Shown: piece by piece, positions 56,517 through 62,000 of the stretch
How positions within the stretch are numbered: position 1 is the stretch's first letter
Layout: every line of letters starts with the position of its first letter
Assembly: GCA_014529385.2 (NCBI GenBank)
Contig: CM043966.1
Coordinates: 111,443,968-111,505,967 of the forward strand
Origin: Adiantum capillus-veneris
Taxonomy: Eukaryota; Streptophyta; Polypodiopsida; Polypodiales; Pteridaceae
Direction: 5' to 3'
DNA: 62,000 bases
Notes under the pieces: generated by a model
Told to the model about the DNA's origin: nothing
Databases searched by the model: none
What the model saw: only the letters and a program-made list of their open reading frames with translations
Translations under genes and position numbers: made by a program

Positions 56517-56939
56517 ATGGCTACTTCACCAGAGGCATGCACTTCTATTTTTGATGAAAGGTACCCTTTGTCTTTTCCTCAAGTGTTCTACGTATGCTAC
56601 CCTATACTTTCTTGCGAATGGGATTTGATAGAGAGCCTTGCATGTGAGAGAAATTTTGAGGAGTTAGAATGGCTGATACGTCTATGGCTAACTAGTGATC
56701 CCTACCCAGTAGCGAATGTGTCTCCAATGGCACATGCTTATTCTTTTGCACAAGATGAGTATCCACGCATCGCGAGGTTCTTGATTAGCATGCTTGCACA
56801 AGAGGATGATGAAGAGGAACTAATAGAGACCGAGGAAGACTATGTCCTCACGGACAACGATTTTATTTATCTAGATGATGAGGATAGAGGCCTAGCCTTA
56901 GGGTGGCCACCCGGTTTATATAATATCCTCTTTCCTTGA
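56517..56939 (+). CDS. Element C small acidic ORF (ORF3), unrecognised
   Basis: Intact ORF of 140 codons from ATG 56517 (MATSPEACTSIFDERYP) to the stop at 56937. Conserved blocks shared with the relic copy at 19003-19359 are EWDL, CERNF-E-EWLIRL, DPYPV, LTDNDFIYLDDEDRGLAL and YNILFP. The middle is an acidic Glu/Asp run (about residues 100-120). No transmembrane segment or signal peptide is visible, so it does not look like an envelope protein. Preceded by a polypurine/TATA-like segment and followed by 1.2 kb of untranslated sequence. I do not recognise the fold or function. Confidence 0.65.
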   Translation: MATSPEACTSIFDERYPLSFPQVFYVCYPILSCEWDLIESLACERNFEELEWLIRLWLTSDPYPVANVSPMAHAYSFAQDEYPRIARFLISMLAQEDDEEELIETEEDYVLTDNDFIYLDDEDRGLALGWPPGLYNILFP

Positions 56940-58164
56940 TTCTAAAAGGGGTGACAGATAGGTAGGTTAGGAGTCTAGATTGTGTTTTGAGTTTGTTTTT
57001 TAGGAGTTTTAATTTTTCACACTGACATGCCTCCTAGAGGTATAGTGCCTGTTTTTGGATGTGTTAGGTAGGACTTATATGGATCTCCATCCACATGGCT
57101 GAGGACATCTGCTTCAACGAAATGAGCCACTCCATACCTCCAGGTGTACTACTTTCCATGGTTCATGTTGGTGGATATGTGTAATTGCTCATAATGATTT
57201 TTCATTCTTTGTTTGAGTGCAATAGTTATGATTGTTATCTGCCATTATAGATGTATAAATTTGTCTTTGCTTAAGTTGATTGAACTCCAGTTTAATCTTA
57301 TGGATGAGCGTGGAGATTAGGAGACCGTGACTTTAGGTTAACTTATTTACTTGACCACTAGGCCTAGCTAATAAAATTATCCGAGTATTTGAGACCTTAG
57401 GAATGTTTTAGGCAGAGAAAGGCTTGCTCACTCAAACAACAAAAAACACTAGTGCGAATACCAAGGAAATGGAAGCAAAAAAAAAAAAAACATAAGTGCC
57501 ACAAATGAAAAATCTTACGCTGGAAGAGAAATCCTGGCTTGAATTGGTACTTCACTCACATGTATTGTCTATGGTACTAGAGCCCTAGAGGTTCCCAGTG
57601 TGGGCGATTTTCCTTGAGAAGCAAAAAACCCCAGACATACAAAATAAGCACACACGTCACATGATTGTGACCCAAAGTAAAAAATTATTCAAAAAATAAA
57701 AAATTAAAAAATTAAAAGACTTCCATTGAACTTACAGTTAACATTTCAAGCTTTTGTTTGCAGTTGTGAGAGCGAGTTGGCTAATCAAAGCTGAAAAGCA
57801 TAATTAGGGAATCTTGCATTTAGATAATCTTCTTAGCTTAGCTAGTACTAGAGTAGTTATTTTAACCTTAGTCATAGCTAACTAATTGATAGACTCACCC
57901 ATAAGCTCAAAACTCTTGATTAATTAATTTACTCAAAGTGCAAATTATTTGTCCTTAATGGCAGTCTAACATTTCATAAATCTTGCATTTACTCATTTCC
58001 ACATGTACTTTACATTCCCCTCATGATTTATGGCAATATAATTCCGCTTGCTAAAACAGTGACTTTGCCTTGCAGATTCAAATCTAGATGCTCTACAACA
58101 TGGACATACCAAGCTTCAACTCAATAGCTTCCGAGGACGGAATCTACATCAGGAAGGGGGGCAA
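56940..58164 (+). other. 3' untranslated region and polypurine tract of element C
   Basis: The 1.2 kb shows no ORF of note, one short A-tract (57478-57490) and an AT-rich part (57680-57720). It ends in AGGAAGGGGGGCAA just before the LTR TG at 58165, the expected plus-strand primer. Confidence 0.75.
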
Positions 58165-58473
58165 TGTTAACCCTCGTGGCTCGCGGGCACCCTATCGCCT
58201 ACGACGGACACTGTAACCGTATTATTTATTTAAGTAGAGTCAGGCACCGGGCTTGTCGGTCCAATAGGGAAAGGTAGAGTGATGGCCGATGAGAGGCGCA
58301 CTCTAACACGAACATGCTAGGGTTAGTTGGCTAAGCATGGGCGCCCAAGTGTGAATGGGGTGAGCTCACATAAAAGCCAATTAAACCTAAAATTGAGTCA
58401 TTCTCTCATTGTGCAATAGAAGCTGCTCTTGCTCCATCTCCACCTTCTCCTTCACCATCTCCTTGTGTGTGTG

Positions 58474-58538
<65 letters not shown>

Positions 58539-58783
58539 GAGTGTGTGTGCGATCGAGCGTTGCGGCGGCACGATGACGGCGAGGCGGTTGAGCGCGGCGT
58601 AGCAGCGTCTCCCTCTTCTTCGCGGCGAGGAATCCTCTACGGCAGGAGCATAAGGCGGTGAGTGACACACCATTGCCCTCTTGAGCTTACTAGTTAAACT
58701 AGTTGTGTGCTTGGAGCCGTCTGCGGCTCGCACACGGTGTATCGGCAAGTCCCTTGCTTCGACAGTGCGGCAAGGAGCGCACA
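58165..58783 (+). repeat. 3' LTR of element C (619 bp)
   Basis: It begins TGTTAACCC and ends GCGCACA, followed by the target duplication GGCAC. Between CCTACGACGGA and the microsatellite it contains about 250 bases lacking in the 5' LTR, including ACATAAAAGCC at about 58370, a TATA-like box. It also holds (GT)n at 58462-58506 and (GA)n at 58507-58534. Confidence 0.95.
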
Positions 58784-59162
58784 GGCACTATGTCTTCCTA
58801 TGTAATTGGGATTTGAAAATCTTCTTCCCCACTTAGCTCTACTGTAGACTGTGTCTCAAAGTCATCAAATGAGATCGAGGGGATTTCCACTTGGGGCGGC
58901 TCTGAAGTCCCTGCCTCCTCCTATATATCTGGCTTTCCATCTCTGAGGAGTTGGTTTACTCCTTTCAATTCTACAATCTCTTTAAGGAGCTCCTCCTCTC
59001 TTTGGACCCGCATGAGCGCCAGGTCTCTGCATTGTGACTGCTCCAACTTCAACTCTAGCTCTAAATCTATGTTCTTCTTTTCAAGTGCTTTATACACCTC
59101 ATCTGTTCCCTTGATCGAGGCCACGGCTGGATTTTCTCTTAATTTCCGCAAGAAAGTGGCCT
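58784..59162 (-). CDS. Antisense coiled-coil ORF, copy 3
   Basis: The minus strand is open from about 59190 to 58921 with no ATG at the start (first residues LDQATFLRKLRENPAV). It continues as IKGTDEVYKALEKKN, LELELKLEQSQ, LMRVQREEELLKEIVELKG and LLRDGKPDI, then a TAG. Beyond it the same frame reads EEAGTSEPPQVEIPSISF. It has a heptad-like Leu/Glu/Lys pattern. It lies on the strand opposite to the element's transcription and is homologous to 42000-41590. The function is unknown. Confidence 0.45.
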
Positions 59163-59182
59163 GATCAAGGGAACAGATGAGG
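59098..59182. repeat. Hairpin between antisense and sense ORFs
   Basis: CTCATCTGTTCCCTTGATC (59098-59116) is the exact reverse complement of GATCAAGGGAACAGATGAG (59163-59181), and both arms extend with GGCCAC/GTGGC. The loop is about 40 bases. The equivalent in copy 2 (about 41957-42039) is present but has mismatches. It lies immediately upstream of the GAGTATAAAAAGAGG box. Confidence 0.85.
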
Positions 59183-59207
59183 AGTATAAAAAGAGGCCAA
59201 CATGGCT

Positions 59208-59689
59208 GAACTTTCCCAGGCTACCAGCTCCTAAGAGAGGTCAAGCAACATAAGAATACATGGTGAATACCCTAACGGGCGCCATGACATTCTTCAAAAC
59301 TCTGCCAGATCTCTCCTGTGCAATGCTTTACAAAATTTGCAGGATGCTACTTACTTGCATACAAGTCTTCAATGGTCCTGAGCAGACAGGAGCCCCATGG
59401 CTCTCATTTTTGGAAGAAAACAAAGGCCTCTGCTATGATCTAAGTGGGCAACCCTCAGAGGAAGTTCTTTATGGCTTTTACGACCGATGCATGTTTTTTC
59501 CCTCGCACAATATGCTAGCTTTTGAGGAGGCCTTCTACACTGGCTTTTTCACCTGGTGAATGAAGATATTTGCGCCGGTGATAAGCAACCTCACAGCTAG
59601 ATTTGTAGGCTACTCGGAAGTAGAACTCAAAAACAAAGTCACCATCCAGTTTTTGCAAGTGCCAAACAAAAAACACAAAATCAGATATG
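59208..59689 (+). pseudogene. Sense ORF of the 2-kb element, copy 3 (broken)
   Basis: Homologous to 42068-42667, with MTFFKTLPDLSC, SEEVLYGFYDRCMFFPSHNM and FAPVISNLTARFVGYS. A TGG to TGA change after FFTW (59557) stops the frame. The sequence is cut at 59689 by the LTR of element D. Confidence 0.75.
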
Positions 59690-60071
59690 TGTTACGGCAT
59701 AAGTTGCACAGTGCGGTCCTGCGGAGGTCTGGACATTGCGGATCAGGAGTCATGCGGCAGCCGTGGCGGCAGTTCTTCACAAGGTATCATGGGAAAGGAG
59801 GAGGTTTTGCACCGTTCCCGATCTGCGTTGGAGCAGCGGTTGTATATGTGGGGCATACCTGTCTTTGATGTACCTTATCTTATGTTATCCATACATCCTC
59901 TATTGTAACTCTGTGTGTCCGGATTACATATGAATGAAGAAGAAGGTGTTCTGTTCCTGTGTACTGTCTTCTATTCTATTTCTATGTGTTTGATGTTCAC
60001 ATAATGTAAGGCAGTTTGAGGGTATTCATTCCGTAATGCCTATTGCTCCTATGCAGGCAATAGCCATTACA
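59690..60071 (+). repeat. 5' LTR of gypsy element D
   Basis: At 59690 the 2-kb element sequence changes abruptly to TGTTACGGCATAAG. The LTR ends GCCATTACA at 60071, three bases before a primer-site-like TGGCGACCACGATGCG. The second LTR lies outside the window, so the boundaries rest on these signals only. Confidence 0.7.
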
Positions 60072-60073
60072 TC

Positions 60074-60089
60074 TGGCGACCACGATGCG
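60074..60089 (+). other. Primer-binding site of element D (candidate)
   Basis: TGGCGACCACGATGCG begins two bases after the proposed LTR end. The tRNA is not identified. Confidence 0.55.
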
Positions 60090-60148
60090 TGATGGGCGAC
60101 TTGCGATGAATATGCATGCGCACTAGGTCATAGGGTCCTCCTGACCCT

Positions 60149-61488
60149 GTGGTTCCAATTGTAGGGAGATGTCGAAGGAGAGGCGGTTCGGATGAATTTG
60201 TTTTTTCTACACCACAGGCTGAGGAATCTGTATCTCCATCACCAAGCTCGGTGCGTGGTAGGAGGTTGCGGCGTACTCCATGCAGTCAGTCATGTCCTCA
60301 TGCTATACGTTCACCCTCACCCACACATGTTGCTCCACCACCATCTCCGGTAAGCAGTTCGGGGGTGTCTCCGCCACTGTCCCCACCTCCTAGTGTTCGA
60401 AAAATTTTGCCAGGAGGAGGTACAGTTGGGCAGAGGACGATGGCACATCCTCAGATTAAGTATAGTCGCTTCTGAGGTCTTTCCAGAGAAGACCCTAATG
60501 CACATTTGCACCAATTTAATAAAGCTTATGGATTGAATCATCCTGGGGTGGTGATCCCTCTCTATCAACAATCAGTGTTTGAATCTACACTCAAGGAAAG
60601 CTTCTAATGATTGTCAAAATACCTTGATGATCATTTTCAGATGTATGATGAAGGATCCAAAGCGTTCTTGCGAAGGTTTAGAACGGAAAAGACGGTCCAC
60701 CTCAACATTTGGAAAAGCTTCGAACACTACGCCAGAAGTCGTTGCCAGTGGAGGATTATGCTGCAAAATTTCGGATGCTTTTGCAGAGGGTACCTCAGGC
60801 ACAAAGGCCGGCAATAGAGGTGTTGAATGATTATTTTTTGCGAGGACTCAACAAGGATCTCAGAACTGCTATGGCAATAGCGGATAAGGTAACTACTCCA
60901 CTGGATAATGTTATTGCTAGGGCTGTAGTAGCAGGAGAATCTTTGGAGGATACAGAATACCCAAAGAAATCAAAGAAAAAAGAGAGGAAGAAATCTCATC
61001 GTAAGTTGCAAGACAGCGGCAGTGATAGTTCGGAGTCGTAGTCCGCAGCATCAGATTCATCAGACTTAAGAAGCAACGATTCGGGGAAAGAGTCGGAGGA
61101 GAACCTCGGAAAAAAATCCCAGTGTCACGGAAAAGGTGTCTCATCCGGATCGTCGGAGTCTGCTGCGGTGGTTAAAAGTCTGAAGGAACTATGGTGTACC
61201 CAGTGTCGGAATCCGGGCCATGCTACTCAAGAGTGCGCAATGAATCGGAAGTGGTGTGCGATTTGCACGACCAACACTCATAACACAGTGGAATGTTATA
61301 TCAATGGCCGGGGTCATCGGAGTCCAGACTCTTCTACATGGCAACCACCACAGATAGGGCAGGGAAAAGAGCCTACTGTGGCGATGGCTCATGCCCATAC
61401 ATCAAAGATGCCTTTGCAAGGGCAAGCAGGAGGACAGGGTCAAGTGGGAGCACGAGGTCGCGGAAGAGGTGGCCGAGATTCTAATTGA
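60149..61488 (+). pseudogene. Element D gag
   Basis: A Pro/Ser-rich N-terminal part (60149-60475) ends at a stop. Capsid motifs follow in shifting frames: SKYLDDHFQMYDEGSKAFL, FEHYARS, LPVEDYAAKFRMLLQRVP and YFLRGLNKDLRTAMAIADK (60709-61041). After a stop in a Ser/Asp-rich linker come two CCHC knuckles, CTQCRNPGHATQEC and CAICTTNTHNTVEC (about 61198-61305), and an Arg/Gly-rich end (RGRGRGGRD). At least three stops or frameshifts. Confidence 0.85.
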
Positions 61489-62000
61489 CCCAAGACATGC
61501 CTTTTTTGTTTGGGGGATGGGCACTGGCGATCCGAGTGTACCGAAGCTATGGAATATGATCGGTAGAAGCAGGAACGTGCTGCAGGGAAACAACCTAGTG
61601 TGGCTATGGTTCAGATTGAAGAACTGAAGGAGTCCGATCGAGTGGTTTCATTAATCACGCGATCTTGTGAGAATGTGGTCCCAACACCCGATGTAAAGAT
61701 TCTAGATTGGGCGGCTCAAGAAGAAGTGCGGAAAAAGACTGTGACCTGGTTGCCACAGTCCACACCACCATTGAAATCATCAAGACCATCGACCGTGGGT
61801 CTAGAAACAAAGGAAGAAAAAGCTGGAAACAAGTATGATACTAGAGAAGAGGAGGATTAAAATTCAGTTTGGAAAGAGGTCCTCAAGTCGCCAATACAAG
61901 TAACTTTGGGTTCATTGCTGAAATTGGTCCCGAATTTTCATAATGCCTTGCTAAGACAAAAGTCCAAAGAGCTAAGAGAAGTAGCCATCGCAAAAGTTGA
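61489..62000 (+). pseudogene. Element D gag-protease linker
   Basis: An open part at 61600-61860 (Glu/Lys/Thr-rich, VSLITRSCENVVPTPDVKIL) ends at a TAA. The next frame reads VWKEVLKSPIQVTLGSLLKL to the window edge. This is the segment that precedes the protease in element B. The protease itself is outside the window. Confidence 0.6.

Larger units (their letters stand above)
43640..58783 (+). mobile_element. Gypsy element C, full-length, 15.1 kb
   Basis: Two homologous LTRs (43640-44006 and 58165-58783), a primer site, gag-pro, pol with a C-terminal extension, a small 3' ORF and a polypurine tract (AGGAAGGGGGG, 58151-58161) are in the correct order. The 5-bp target duplication GGCAC is perfect (43635-43639 and 58784-58788). 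It sits inside the third internal copy of the 2-kb element array. Without a 2.1-kb insert in gag, the element is about 13 kb. The Asp-type TGGCGCC primer site and gene layout recall Athila-like elements, but the clade is not established. Confidence 0.95.
59690..62000 (+). mobile_element. Gypsy element D, 5' part, runs off the window
   Basis: An LTR, primer-binding site, gag and the region before the protease are present in plus orientation. It inserted into copy 3 of the 2-kb element. Gag differs from the other families in the window. The block before the protease (about 61870-61960, SPIQVTLGSLLKLVPNF) resembles element B near 36000, suggesting a related clade. Confidence 0.75.

Noticed and set aside
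56517-56939. Interpretation of ORF3 as an envelope protein
   Set aside because: No signal peptide, transmembrane helix or Cys pattern is present; it is short and acidic.
1-62000. Host protein-coding genes, tRNA or rRNA genes
   Set aside because: I saw no multi-exon host gene, cloverleaf with conserved boxes or rRNA segment; every long frame is explained by a mobile element or repeat.

Overview
The window is nuclear DNA of a land plant with a large, repeat-dense genome. I infer this from a plant-type CACTA (En/Spm) transposon, plant-style Ty3/gypsy and Ty1/copia retrotransposons, an initiator-Met tRNA primer-binding site, a plant L1-like LINE and very AT-rich spacer. I cannot name the species. 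I found no convincing host gene, tRNA, rRNA or CRISPR array. Almost everything is nested mobile elements in different states of decay.

Layout. (1) About 1-18178: an old CACTA transposon read on the minus strand, with TNP2 transposase remains (about 4830-1976), a second Transposase_24-like gene (1793-690), subterminal motif repeats at both ends and telomere-like repeats. A Ty1/copia 3' fragment (4905-6323) and a complete Tat-lineage Ty3/gypsy element (7681-16631, minus strand) are inserted in it. (2) 18179-22772: a deleted minus-strand relic of gypsy family C. (3) 22930-24215: an L1-type LINE fragment. (4) 24216-34809: a non-autonomous retrotransposon (minus strand) with 4.4-kb LTRs and gag but no pol, inserted in the gag gene of (5) gypsy element B, 34810-39993 (plus strand). 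(6) 40063-43639 and 58784-59689: an array of a 2-kb non-autonomous LTR element with 909-bp LTRs. Its third internal region is split by (7) gypsy element C, 43640-58783 (plus strand, 15.1 kb, 5-bp target duplication GGCAC). (8) 59690-62000: the LTR and gag of a further gypsy element D, which runs off the window.

The most unusual biology is in element C and its relic. The gag-pro frame is open once a 2.1-kb insertion is removed. Pol has only two stop codons. The reading frame continues past the integrase into a second retropepsin-like domain with a canonical DTGA motif, while the usual upstream protease has D-G-G. Downstream lies a conserved small acidic ORF with its own polypurine-tract and TATA-like leader. 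Other notable structures are a possible gag first exon encoded inside the LTR of the 4.4-kb-LTR element, a near-perfect 200-bp inverted duplication of the CACTA transposase gene, and a sense/antisense ORF pair separated by a conserved hairpin in the 2-kb element. All domain calls come from reading translated sequence and known family motifs. No database search was run.
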